A stretch of 64,000 bases of DNA from JAGXTF01 sp044224315 (GTDB lineage Bacteria; Bacteroidota; Bacteroidia; NS11-12g; UBA955): positions 930,001 through 994,000 of the forward strand of contig JBGAKR010000001.1 in assembly GCA_044224315.1 (NCBI GenBank). Reading direction: 5' to 3'. Made by a program: the position numbers and the translations under genes. Position 1 is the stretch's first letter, and each line of letters begins with the position of its first letter. A model generated the notes under the pieces. That model was not told the origin of the DNA and did not search any database. It was given only the letters and a program-made list of their open reading frames with translations. Below are positions 43,447 to 52,236 of the stretch, piece by piece.

Positions 43447-45312
43447 ATGACAACATTCTCCAATCTGGGGCTGGATCAGGAAATTCTGGCTGCCCTGGCT
43501 GATTTGGGTTTCGAAAAACCCACTCCCATTCAGGAAAAAGCAATTCCTGCCCTCCTTGAAAACGAACGCGACGTAGTTGCACTGGCCCAAACCGGTACTG
43601 GTAAAACAGCAGCCTTTGGTTTGCCACTGATTCAAAAAATGCACTTTAAAGGGCATACAGAAGGATTGGTGCTGGCCCCAACCCGCGAATTATGCATGCA
43701 AATTGCCCGCGACCTGGTGCAGTTTGCCTCTCACAAACCCAAGGTTAATGTAGTTGCCGTATATGGCGGCGCCGGTATCCGCGAACAAATGAACCAAATC
43801 CGTGAAGGTGCCGGTATTATTGTAGCTACCCCCGGCAGACTGATTGACCTGATGGAACGCAAAGCGGTAAATCTGAATAAACTGCGCATGCTGGTGCTGG
43901 ATGAAGCCGATGAAATGCTGAATATGGGTTTCAAAGAAGACATCGATTTTATTCTTGAACAAGCCCCTGCCGAACGCCAAACCTGCCTTTTCAGCGCTAC
44001 CATGCCTTCGGAGGTGCGCCACATTTCTAAAAATTACATGGATAATCCTACCGAAATTAGTTTGGCAGGAAATACCACCAATGAAAATATTGAACACCAT
44101 TATTATCTTGTAAAAGAAAAAAATAAATACGAAGCTGTAAAACGTATTTTGGATGCTTTGCCAGATGTATACGGAATATTGTTTGCCCAAACCCGTAAAT
44201 TATGCCAGGAATTAGCCGAAAAACTCATCCACGATGGGTATAATGCCGATTCACTACACGGTGAATTAAGCCAGGCCCAGCGCGATAAAGTAATGGGACG
44301 TTTCCGCAATAAAAGCTTAAAAGTTTTGGTTGCAACTGATGTGGCAGCACGGGGTATTGATGTAAGTAATATTTCGCACGTAATTAATTATTCTTTGCCA
44401 AACGAATTGGAAGTTTATACCCACCGAAGCGGCCGTACAGCCCGTGCAGGTATGAAAGGGATATCCATTTCAATCGTTGGAAACCGCGATATGGATAAAA
44501 TTCGCAGGCTGGAAAAAATTACCCGTGCACAATTTATTTTACAACAAATTCCCAGCGGTGAAGATGTAATTAAATCTAAATTTTCGCATTTTATTACCGA
44601 TTTAAAAGCCGAAGAACCCGATGAAAAATCCATTGCCCCTTTCTTGCAAATTTTTCATGAAGAATTAAGTGATCTTACCAAAGAGGATATCCTTAAAAAA
44701 TTAGCCAGTATTGAATTAAAACGCTTTATTGATTACTACCAGGGATCTGGCGAATTGAATGAAAGCGCAGGCAAATCGGGCCGCGACAGAGGCGATCGCA
44801 GCGGCGGAAGTGGTCAGTTTCAGAAATTTTTCTTATCTATCGGCGAACTGGATGGAATGGATAAAAAAGTAATGCTGAAATGGTTCAATGAATGCGGATT
44901 GGGCGATGTTGAATTTGGAAAACTTTCCATCAATCGCACTCATAGTTTTATTGAGGCCGATAGCAGTGCTACCGATCAGGTTTTAAATATTTTAAATGCA
45001 CAAAAATTCAAAGGAAGAAAAGTTCGCATAGAAGTGCAGGGCTTTGAATCAGACGGATTTACCAAACGCAAAAAAGATAAGAAAAAAGCCTGGGGAAATG
45101 AAGGCCGCACCGAGTTTAAGCCCGAGGGAAGGCGTGAAAATTATTCGGGTAATAAATCCGATTCAAAAACTTTTTTGCCAAGAGAATTTATTAAACCCCA
45201 GGTAGAAAAAGAATATTTTAAACCTTCAAAAGAGGATGGATATTTTGCAAAACGCGAATCGGGCAAAGCCAAAAAAAGAAGTGGCAAACCCCGCGATAAA
45301 AAGAAATCATAA
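43447..45312 (+). CDS. DEAD-box RNA helicase with DbpA-type RNA-binding domain
   Basis: The start is set at the ATG at 43447 (MTTFSNLGLDQEILAAL), which begins the Q-motif region; the frame upstream is leader. The 621-residue helicase has Walker A AQTGTGKT (47-54), DEAD (152-155), SAT (LFSATMPSE) and the HRSGRTARAG motif VI. A DbpA-like RNA-binding domain follows at about 460-540, and a Lys/Arg-rich tail ends the protein (KAKKRSGKPRDKKKS). The tail and DbpA domain suggest ribosomal RNA binding. It probably acts in ribosome assembly or cold adaptation. A strong terminator follows. Confidence 0.92.
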   Translation: MTTFSNLGLDQEILAALADLGFEKPTPIQEKAIPALLENERDVVALAQTGTGKTAAFGLPLIQKMHFKGHTEGLVLAPTRELCMQIARDLVQFASHKPKVNVVAVYGGAGIREQMNQIREGAGIIVATPGRLIDLMERKAVNLNKLRMLVLDEADEMLNMGFKEDIDFILEQAPAERQTCLFSATMPSEVRHISKNYMDNPTEISLAGNTTNENIEHHYYLVKEKNKYEAVKRILDALPDVYGILFAQTRKLCQELAEKLIHDGYNADSLHGELSQAQRDKVMGRFRNKSLKVLVATDVAARGIDVSNISHVINYSLPNELEVYTHRSGRTARAGMKGISISIVGNRDMDKIRRLEKITRAQFILQQIPSGEDVIKSKFSHFITDLKAEEPDEKSIAPFLQIFHEELSDLTKEDILKKLASIELKRFIDYYQGSGELNESAGKSGRDRGDRSGGSGQFQKFFLSIGELDGMDKKVMLKWFNECGLGDVEFGKLSINRTHSFIEADSSATDQVLNILNAQKFKGRKVRIEVQGFESDGFTKRKKDKKKAWGNEGRTEFKPEGRRENYSGNKSDSKTFLPREFIKPQVEKEYFKPSKEDGYFAKRESGKAKKRSGKPRDKKKS

Positions 45313-45334
45313 TTGCATATTTAAATCATAATTA

Positions 45335-45373
45335 ATAATAGAAAAGCCCGGAAATTCCGGGCTTTTCTATTAT
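45335..45373 (+). terminator. Strong terminator after the helicase gene
   Basis: Two perfect 19-base arms (45335-45353 and 45355-45373) form a 19-bp hairpin with GCCCGG at its core. The 3' arm contains the T tract. It isolates the helicase from the eCIS operon. Confidence 0.85.
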
Positions 45374-45731
45374 CACACTCTTTAACGAGGCAGGCCTTCT
45401 GCTTATTCTGTAATCTTCAAAGCATTTGAATTCGCAAATTGAAGAAAGAAGCCCTTTTATTAATCAAAACAAGATTCACAATAAACCATCCTGTACTTTG
45501 AGTAATCCACAGTCTTTGGGGATGTGAATATTTATTTGGTTTTTATCTTGTTGTTTTTCTTGTATTTAAAAATTTTACCCTTCATACTTATCCACAAAAG
45601 CCGGTTTAATGGGGGTGATTAGTTGGACTTATGATTTAGAATTCGAATATTTGACCCCGATTAGCAACATTACGATTGAGGGAGTAATGTGAAACTGGCA
45701 GGTTTTGTTTTGCTGCTTATCTACCCAATTT
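45374..45731. other. Upstream region of the eCIS operon
   Basis: About 360 AT-rich bases with no accepted gene. A perfect DnaA-box-like nonamer TTATCCACA lies at 45588-45596 and a near copy TAATCCACA at 45503-45511. A small inverted repeat (CTTCAA 45415-45420 with TTGAAG 45439-45444) is present. No exact TAnnTTTG box was found, so the eCIS promoter could not be placed. Confidence 0.5.
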
Positions 45732-46337
45732 ATGATTCATTCTACGTTAAGCTTCCTTACAGGTGAGCTGAACAGCTACCTGAACCGAAAGTCGGACACT
45801 TCATCGGATACAAAAATCGTATTAACCGGTGTAGCCAATCCTTCTGGAGTGTTAATACCCTCTCAAAAGTTGGGTCTGTCCTTAATTAATATAGAGGAAG
45901 ACAGGGTATTTAAAGACCAGCGCGTTGCAGTGCGCAACAATACAGGCGATACTGTAAATCGCAATCCGGATTTAAACCTGAATTTATACATATTAATTAC
46001 CGCTAATTTTCAAAACGAAAACACAAGCGACCCCTCCGATGATTATGTAGAAGGGCTGAAGCAACTTTCTTATGTAATGGCCTTTTTTCAGGGCAAAAAT
46101 GTTTTTACCCAAGCCAACTCTCCCGCTCTTAGCGGGTTTGAAGGCAATATCGATAAACTGGTGGTGGAATTATTTTCATTTACGTTCGAACAAATGAATC
46201 ATTTCTGGAGTGTTGTTGGAACAAATTATTTGCCCTCGGTTTTATACAAAGTTCGATTAATTACCCTGCAGGAAAATGAATCAGAACCCATTGGCCTGGT
46301 TGAGGATTTGCGATTAAATATGGGAGGTAAAAACTGA
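45732..46337 (+). CDS. Pvc16/Afp16-like (DUF4255) eCIS cap protein
   Basis: The start is set at the ATG at 45732 (MIHSTLSFLTGELNSYL), the usual DUF4255 opening; the 9 extra residues upstream are not conserved in style. The 201-residue protein has the DUF4255 core: LNINIYILI-like strand (LNLNLYILITANF), YVEGLKQLSYVMAFFQGKNVF, then LVVELFSFTFEQMNHFWSVVGTNYLPSVLYKVRLI. DUF4255 proteins cap the tube and sheath of contractile injection particles in the Afp/PVC type. It is the first gene of the operon and ends TGATG, overlapping the next start. Confidence 0.88.
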   Translation: MIHSTLSFLTGELNSYLNRKSDTSSDTKIVLTGVANPSGVLIPSQKLGLSLINIEEDRVFKDQRVAVRNNTGDTVNRNPDLNLNLYILITANFQNENTSDPSDDYVEGLKQLSYVMAFFQGKNVFTQANSPALSGFEGNIDKLVVELFSFTFEQMNHFWSVVGTNYLPSVLYKVRLITLQENESEPIGLVEDLRLNMGGKN

Positions 46338-47461
46338 TGGCAAGGTACCAGGAATTGATAAAACTATCTGTAAATCATACCTATTATTCTAATGGAATGA
46401 GCGATGATTTATTGTTTTATCCCGACGCCGATACCCTGCGAAATATGCGCCGACAACGCTGGCTCTACAAAACCTATGCCCAGGGTTTTCGCTTGTTGGC
46501 AGAAATTACTGAATCCAACAAAACCACCATTAAAATAAATCAGGCCCTGGATTGTTATTTCGGAATTTCTTATACCGATTCTGAAAAATTCCTGGGCATT
46601 ACCGATTTAGATGAAGCCAGTGTTTCTTTTTCTAATGGGTGTCGCATTTTTTTATACAATGAAACTGGAAGTGATGTACTTTCATATAAAATTTTACACG
46701 CCATTTATCCCGAATCTTTTTCGTTTAATTATACAGCGGCAACATCAGTTACGGCCATAAAAATTACCATAAAAAATGAAAGCGGAACTGCAGTAGTTGC
46801 GGATTTCGACGCATTGGGAAATGAAGTAGCAGGGCCCTATGTTGTGCAAAGTGGCAGCGAATCTCCCGGCAAATTTTCTAAATTTTTTAACTTTAAAAAT
46901 GCAGGCATTGGATACTATACCATAGAGGTTAAAAATAATGCAACCAATGCGGTATTAAATACATTTCAGGTTTTTATTCATAATGAATTAAGCCGTAAAA
47001 CCATATCCGGGGTGCTGCGTTTGCACATTCCTGCTGTGGCCGATACTTTTACTACCGAAAACCTGAGTATCAATTTTGAAAGAGCCAGCTCAAAATGGAA
47101 ATACTATTTATCCATAAAAAGTGATCTGGATTTAGATGATATTGATTTGGTAATTACCGATAAAAGTGGCGATAGCGGAAGTCCGTATAATACCTATACA
47201 TTTAACGGAAACCCCGCTTCGGGTGGTGGAAGTCAGCCCGACCCAGATGCAGCAAATAGTATTGGGGGATATGATACCCTGGTATTTGAATCGGTGCAAA
47301 AAATTCCATTTTTTGAGATCCCCAAATTGCAATTAGAACTAAAAAGAATAGAAGACGGGCAACCTACTGCAACGGCTGGAAGCATACTGTTTTCAAACCT
47401 TCCCAACCCAAAGCCCCGCCACAGAGAGGGTGAAATAAGTAAAATTTATCTGTATATATAA
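46337..47461 (+). CDS. eCIS-associated protein of unknown function
   Basis: The 374-residue protein starts at ATG 46337 inside the stop of the cap gene. An N-terminal part (about 1-105) is followed by a predicted immunoglobulin-like beta-sandwich (about 120-215: ESFSFNYTAATSVTAIKITIKN to TFQVFIHN), and another beta-rich region to the end. There is no signal peptide, no catalytic motif and no Cys pair. No family is recognised. Its place between cap and sheath, on the same transcript, suggests a particle component or an assembly factor, perhaps a decoration on the cap or sheath. Confidence 0.7.
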   Translation: MARYQELIKLSVNHTYYSNGMSDDLLFYPDADTLRNMRRQRWLYKTYAQGFRLLAEITESNKTTIKINQALDCYFGISYTDSEKFLGITDLDEASVSFSNGCRIFLYNETGSDVLSYKILHAIYPESFSFNYTAATSVTAIKITIKNESGTAVVADFDALGNEVAGPYVVQSGSESPGKFSKFFNFKNAGIGYYTIEVKNNATNAVLNTFQVFIHNELSRKTISGVLRLHIPAVADTFTTENLSINFERASSKWKYYLSIKSDLDLDDIDLVITDKSGDSGSPYNTYTFNGNPASGGGSQPDPDAANSIGGYDTLVFESVQKIPFFEIPKLQLELKRIEDGQPTATAGSILFSNLPNPKPRHREGEISKIYLYI

Positions 47462-47473
47462 AAACAAAAAAAT

Positions 47474-49630
47474 ATGGCAACTGTATACAAAACTCCGGGT
47501 GTTTATGTAGAGGAAATATCTACGCTACCGCCCTCCATTGCCGAAGTGGAAACTGCCATTCCGGCGTTTATTGGTTATACCGAATTCAGAAAAGATAACG
47601 GTATTGCCTTTGGCAAAAATATTCCGCGTAGAATAGAATCTATGTTGGAATATGTTGAAATGTTTGGCGGCCCTTACCGCGAAGAATTTGATGTTGCCAT
47701 TACTCAATCGGCCACCGATTTAACGCCAAGCATTACAGTAACCCCGCATTTTGGTGTGGGTGGCAACGAATACTCTCCGTATACGCTGTATTACCAAATG
47801 AAAATGTATTTTGCCAATGGAGGCGGAAAATGCTATGTGGTATCTGTGGGCACCTACGATATGCTCAGCACCTCTGCTACCAACGCAGGTAAAATTGTTT
47901 ACAGCGAACTATCTGCCGGTATGGAAGCCTGCAGAACCGTGGATGAAATTACCCTATTGGTGGCACCCGAATCTGTTTTGATTTCGAAAGCCGACCGCAT
48001 TTCACTATATGGCACCGATATGCTGGCCCAGTGTGCCGATTTGCAAGATCGCTTTGCCATTATGGATGTAGTTGCTTCGGAATTGGGTGCCGATGCCGAT
48101 CAAACTACCATCAATACCGATGTAAATAATTTCAGGGAAGAAGTAGGTGCCGATAATTTAAAATATGGTGCTGGCTATTTTCCACCTGTTAAAACCAGTT
48201 TGAATTATAACTACGACGAAGGCCTGGTGCACCTTTCCGGGACCCGTTTGGGTGCTGCTATTCCTGCCAATTTAAAATTGGCACAGTTGGTACCTGGCGA
48301 TGCTGAAAAAGCAAGCGGTTCGATTTGGGTGCATGATAATTCTAAAATTGTTGCCGGGCAAACCATTAGCCTGGGCAGCAATGTGCTTGAATTCGACGAC
48401 CAGATAACCATGGGTGCAACGGCTTCTCAATCGGCAACCAACATAGCAAGTGCCATAAATGCACTGGCAGATTTTGACGCAAGTGCAGTAGGATCTATCG
48501 TATACATAACTGCATCTGCAACGGGCAGTACAGGTACCAATACCAAAAATTATGCAGCCCTGAAATATTCCGAAACCGATAATCCGGGTGTTACCCTTTC
48601 AGGTCCCTACTTAACCGGAGGCCGCGATCAATCTTCAGCTGCGGCAACCGGTACTATTACCATATCAAATCTTGCCAATTTAACCGATACCGGCAATGAT
48701 ACATTTACCGTGGATGGTACTGTATTTAAAGCAGTGGTTGGAGCTCCCGGTGCAGGAGAATTCAGGGTAGCTGCATCTAAACTAGATACGGCAACCAATC
48801 TTATGAATGCCATAAATGATGCAGGGTTGGATGTGGCTGCTGTATCTGCAGAAACTGTAAGTGGCAATGCAGTGATTACCCTGGAGGCCAAAGTGCAGGG
48901 TGCCGATGGCAATGCCATTACCCTGTTATTTACCAATGGCGGTGGATCGGCAGGCGGATCGGTATCCGGGGCTACATTAACTGGTGGCGTAAATACCATC
49001 GACTCGGATTTATATTCAATGGTAAAAAATGAAATTGCAAAACAATATGCAATTTTATATCCATCTGCATCCATTGCCGGAATTTATGCCCGTGTAGATA
49101 ATGATCGCGGTGTGTGGAAAGCCCCGGCCAATGTGGGTGTTCGCAAAGTACAAGGCTTGGCCATTTCTCTTACCGATGCGTTGCAGGAAAATTTAAATGT
49201 AGATGCTACCACCGGAAAAAGTATCAATGCATTGCGCACATTTAAAGGCAAAGGAACCCTGGTTTGGGGTGCACGTACCCTGGCCGGGAACGATAATGAA
49301 TGGCGCTATGTGCCCGTTCGCCGGTTTTATAACATGGTTGAGGAATCGATCAAAAAAGCAACCGAATTTGTGGTATTCGAACCCAATGATGCAAAAACCT
49401 GGATGCGCGTAAAAACCATGTGCGAAAATTTCCTAACCCGCATGTGGCAACAGGGTGCGCTTGCCGGTGCCAAACCCGCCGATGCATTTTTTGTAAATGT
49501 AGGACTGGGAATTACCATGACCGCGCAGGATATTCTGGAAGGTCGTATGAATGTTGAAATCGGCATGGCCGCCGTGCGTCCGGCTGAATTTATTATTCTC
49601 AAATTCTCACATAAACTGGCAGTATCATAA
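47474..49630 (+). CDS. eCIS sheath protein 1 with two-domain insertion
   Basis: The 718-residue protein opens with YKTPGVYVEEISTLPPSIAE, the contractile sheath start, and ends with the sheath C-terminal domain from about residue 536 (GIYARVDNDRGVWKAP ... NVGLGITMTAQDILEGRMNVEIGMA). Residues about 281-505 are an insertion absent from sheath 2: two tandem domains, each with the phage-tail phrase of TATNL..AINA kind (ATNIASAINAL and ATNLMNAINDA) and ending in a YLTGG/TLTGG motif. The sheath contracts to drive the tube through the target membrane. The insertion probably faces outwards. Confidence 0.92.
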   Translation: MATVYKTPGVYVEEISTLPPSIAEVETAIPAFIGYTEFRKDNGIAFGKNIPRRIESMLEYVEMFGGPYREEFDVAITQSATDLTPSITVTPHFGVGGNEYSPYTLYYQMKMYFANGGGKCYVVSVGTYDMLSTSATNAGKIVYSELSAGMEACRTVDEITLLVAPESVLISKADRISLYGTDMLAQCADLQDRFAIMDVVASELGADADQTTINTDVNNFREEVGADNLKYGAGYFPPVKTSLNYNYDEGLVHLSGTRLGAAIPANLKLAQLVPGDAEKASGSIWVHDNSKIVAGQTISLGSNVLEFDDQITMGATASQSATNIASAINALADFDASAVGSIVYITASATGSTGTNTKNYAALKYSETDNPGVTLSGPYLTGGRDQSSAAATGTITISNLANLTDTGNDTFTVDGTVFKAVVGAPGAGEFRVAASKLDTATNLMNAINDAGLDVAAVSAETVSGNAVITLEAKVQGADGNAITLLFTNGGGSAGGSVSGATLTGGVNTIDSDLYSMVKNEIAKQYAILYPSASIAGIYARVDNDRGVWKAPANVGVRKVQGLAISLTDALQENLNVDATTGKSINALRTFKGKGTLVWGARTLAGNDNEWRYVPVRRFYNMVEESIKKATEFVVFEPNDAKTWMRVKTMCENFLTRMWQQGALAGAKPADAFFVNVGLGITMTAQDILEGRMNVEIGMAAVRPAEFIILKFSHKLAVS
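48314..48988 (+). repeat. Two tandem beta-domains inserted in sheath 1
   Basis: Within sheath 1, residues about 281-383 and about 391-505 share a common plan: a short beta-start, the ATN(I/L)xxAIN helix, and a closing TLTGG-like turn. Similar repeat modules decorate phage tail proteins. Confidence 0.6.
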
Positions 49631-49654
49631 TTAAAAAAATAAATAAAAAATAAT

Positions 49655-51118
49655 ATGGCAACATCTTATAGAACCCCGGGAGTATATGTAGAAGAAATTT
49701 CTACCCTGCCGGCCAGTGTAGCAGCTGTAGCAACCGCAATTCCCATATTTGCAGGGGCTACCGAAATTGCACAGGACAATGATGGAAGCAGCTTGCTGAA
49801 TATTCCTACCCGCATTTCGAGCATGCTCGAATACGAAGAAAAATTCGGCAAAGGATTTTCCGAACATGGTGCAATTTCGGTAGAAATTGAGGATACACTC
49901 GACGAAAATGATACAACCAAAGTGGCCATACGCGCCATTGATGTTACGGTAAATGATGCCGAACTTTCTGACTATCGCATGTATTACGCCATGCAAATGT
50001 TTTTTGCCAATGGCGGCCGCGATTGCTATGTGCTTTCTGTAGCGTTGTACAATGCAACCATGTATGATATCGACCTGCTTGAAACTGCGGTAGATACCAT
50101 GGAAAAAGAAGACGAACCGACTTTAATTCTTTTTACCGATCGTTTTACAACCGAAGCATACAAAGATATTTATGATTATGCCCTTGCATCCTGCAATAAA
50201 TTGAAAGACCGTTTTACGATTATGGATATTTGGGATGAAACCGACGATGCCAATGATGATGCAGACAATTTCCGTAATCTGGGTATAAGTATGGATTATT
50301 TGAGCTACGGTGCTACTTATTATCCAATGCTTAAAACCACGCTGAATTATTATTTTGATGAAAGCCTGTTGACGGTGATTCACAAAACCAACGACCCCTC
50401 GGTATCACCTTCTACAGTAAGTGATGGCGCTTATAACGATGCATTGCTCACGGATATTAAAAAGGGCGAAAATGGCTACACAAAAGATACTTCTTTATAC
50501 AATATTTTAATTCAGAATATTGCCAAAGATACCTGGGTAAAAATGACACCCAGCTCGGCTATGGCCGGCATCTATGCCCGCGTAGACAATGATCGCGGCG
50601 TATGGAAAGCACCTGCCAATGTGAGTGTAAAAAAAGTGAGCGGCCCCACATTAATGGTAACAAATTCGCAGCAGGAAACATTAAATGTGGATGCAACTTC
50701 GGGTAAATCCATCAATGTAATTCGCGCATTTACCGGAAAGGGAACCCTGGTATGGGGCTCGCGCACATTGGCGGGTAATGACAACGAATGGCGTTATGTA
50801 CCGGTTCGCAGATTTTTCATTTTTGTTGAAGAATCGGTTAAAAAAGCCACCGAATTTGTGGTGTTTGAACCCAATGATGCCAAAACCTGGTTGCGGGTAA
50901 AAACCATGATTGAAAATTTCTTAAATCAATTATGGAAACAGGGTGCTTTGCAAGGTGCAAAACCTGCCGATGCATTTTTTGTAAATGTAGGACTGGGTAT
51001 TACCATGACCGCGCAGGATATACTGGAAGGCCGCATGAATGTAGAAATTGGAATGGCAGCCGTGCGACCCGCAGAATTTATCATCCTCAAGTTTTCTCAC
51101 AAATTACAACAATCTTAA
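49655..51118 (+). CDS. eCIS sheath protein 2
   Basis: The 487-residue protein is a standard-length sheath subunit: start YRTPGVYVEEISTLPASVAA and the C-terminal domain from GIYARVDNDRGVWKAP to the end. The last about 190 residues are nearly identical to sheath 1, so the two arose by a recent duplication or are held alike by contact with the same neighbours. It lacks the 225-residue insertion. Afp/PVC particles use several sheath paralogues in different layers, and the same is likely here. It follows sheath 1 by 24 bases. Confidence 0.93.
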   Translation: MATSYRTPGVYVEEISTLPASVAAVATAIPIFAGATEIAQDNDGSSLLNIPTRISSMLEYEEKFGKGFSEHGAISVEIEDTLDENDTTKVAIRAIDVTVNDAELSDYRMYYAMQMFFANGGRDCYVLSVALYNATMYDIDLLETAVDTMEKEDEPTLILFTDRFTTEAYKDIYDYALASCNKLKDRFTIMDIWDETDDANDDADNFRNLGISMDYLSYGATYYPMLKTTLNYYFDESLLTVIHKTNDPSVSPSTVSDGAYNDALLTDIKKGENGYTKDTSLYNILIQNIAKDTWVKMTPSSAMAGIYARVDNDRGVWKAPANVSVKKVSGPTLMVTNSQQETLNVDATSGKSINVIRAFTGKGTLVWGSRTLAGNDNEWRYVPVRRFFIFVEESVKKATEFVVFEPNDAKTWLRVKTMIENFLNQLWKQGALQGAKPADAFFVNVGLGITMTAQDILEGRMNVEIGMAAVRPAEFIILKFSHKLQQS

Positions 51119-51138
51119 AACAATAAAAAAACAAACAT

Positions 51139-51573
51139 ATGGCAACTACTTATCCGTTACCCGTATTTCACTTTCAGGTTGAATGGGGTGGCAGCAGAAT
51201 CGGATTTACCGAAGTTAGCGGTTTATCTATCGAAACCCAGGCAATTGAATACAGGGAAGGCAACAGCCCTGAATATCACAAAATAAAAATGCCGGGCATG
51301 CAACAATTTTCAAACATTTCATTAAAACGCGGCATAACCAAAGGCGATAATGAATTGTTCCAATGGCTGAACACGGTAAGTTTAAATACCATTGAACGCC
51401 GCGATTTAACCATCAGTTTGCTCAATGAAAATCACGAACCCGTGGTGGTTTGGAAAATTAAAAATGCATGGCCTACAAAAGTAGAGGGACCCACGCTGAA
51501 CTCTACCGGCAACGAGGTTGCCATTGAGCATGCCGAACTTGCACACGAAGGTTTAAGCATAGAGTTTACCTGA
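51139..51573 (+). CDS. eCIS inner tube protein 1 (gp19/Hcp-like)
   Basis: The 144-residue protein has the tube fold pattern: PVFHFQVEWGG at the start, TEVSGLSIETQAIEYREG, then SLKRGITKGDNELFQWL and VVWKIKNAWPTKVEGPTL. It matches the T4 gp19 / Afp1-type tube proteins in length. It forms the hollow inner tube that carries cargo. It starts 20 bases after the sheath gene. Confidence 0.92.
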   Translation: MATTYPLPVFHFQVEWGGSRIGFTEVSGLSIETQAIEYREGNSPEYHKIKMPGMQQFSNISLKRGITKGDNELFQWLNTVSLNTIERRDLTISLLNENHEPVVVWKIKNAWPTKVEGPTLNSTGNEVAIEHAELAHEGLSIEFT

Positions 51574-51580
51574 TAAATAA

Positions 51581-52063
51581 ATGGCGCTTTTTGGTTTGTT
51601 AAATCCCCCGGTGGGATTCCATTTTATTCTGATTATGGAATTAAACATAGTCGAATATCCCGGAATTCCAGACATCGGGTTTCAGGAAGTTACAGGCATT
51701 GATGTTACCATCAATACCGAAGAATTTCGTGAAGGAGGCGAAAACCGCTTTGCGCATAAATTACCCACCAATATTTCATTCCCAAATCTGGTGTTAAAAC
51801 GCGGCCTGCTCTATGGTTCCCAAGCCTGGGATTGGTTTAATTCCTCGCTCGAAACTTTTCAGTTTAGTCCAAAAGATATTACCCTGGTTTTGCTCAACGA
51901 ATTGCACCTGCCCGTGCAGGCCTGGAATTTTGTAAATGCATACCCGGTAAAATGGGCCGTAAGCGGTTTTAATGCAGAACAAAATGGGTTGGTAATCGAA
52001 AATCTTGAATTTGCTTATCAGTACAGCCGGCGTTTAGATCCATCCGATTTAATTGGTTTTTAA
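51581..52063 (+). CDS. eCIS tube protein 2 (Afp5-like tube initiator)
   Basis: The 160-residue protein is a divergent tube paralogue: PVGFHFILIMELNI, FQEVTGIDVTINTEEFREGG, LVLKRGLLYGSQAWDWFNS and NAYPVKWAVSGFNAEQN. The extra N-terminal residues and the longer C-terminus (YQYSRRLDPSDLIGF) fit the initiator ring that joins the tube to the baseplate in the Afp5 position. It follows tube 1 by 7 bases. Confidence 0.85.
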   Translation: MALFGLLNPPVGFHFILIMELNIVEYPGIPDIGFQEVTGIDVTINTEEFREGGENRFAHKLPTNISFPNLVLKRGLLYGSQAWDWFNSSLETFQFSPKDITLVLLNELHLPVQAWNFVNAYPVKWAVSGFNAEQNGLVIENLEFAYQYSRRLDPSDLIGF

Positions 52064-52074
52064 TACAAAAAAAT

Positions 52075-52233
52075 ATGCCCGTAATCATCGACGAAATTAT
52101 TATCACTGCGCAGGTTGAAAATACCTCTAATCGCGGCACTTCCAGCGGAAATTCGGTGCCACAATCAGATTCAAAACTGGCCAAAGTCATTGAAGAATTA
52201 AAACGCATTTTAAAAGAAAAAAACGAACGTTAA
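52075..52233 (+). CDS. DUF5908-like small eCIS protein
   Basis: A 52-residue frame from ATG 52075 to TAA 52233 encodes MPVIIDEIIITAQV, a Ser/Asn-rich linker and a C-terminal charged helix (KLAKVIEELKRILKEKNER). It fits tightly between tube 2 (11 bases before) and the LysM gene (3 bases after). The short beta-start and charged helix match the small DUF5908 proteins found in Bacteroidota eCIS loci. The role is unknown, perhaps a baseplate peptide like Afp6. Confidence 0.75.
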   Translation: MPVIIDEIIITAQVENTSNRGTSSGNSVPQSDSKLAKVIEELKRILKEKNER

Positions 52234-52236
52234 AAA

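Noticed and set aside
43690..44190. 166-codon minus-strand frame antisense to the helicase
   Set aside because: It mirrors conserved helicase motifs and has a His/Phe/Ile-rich, non-coding look.
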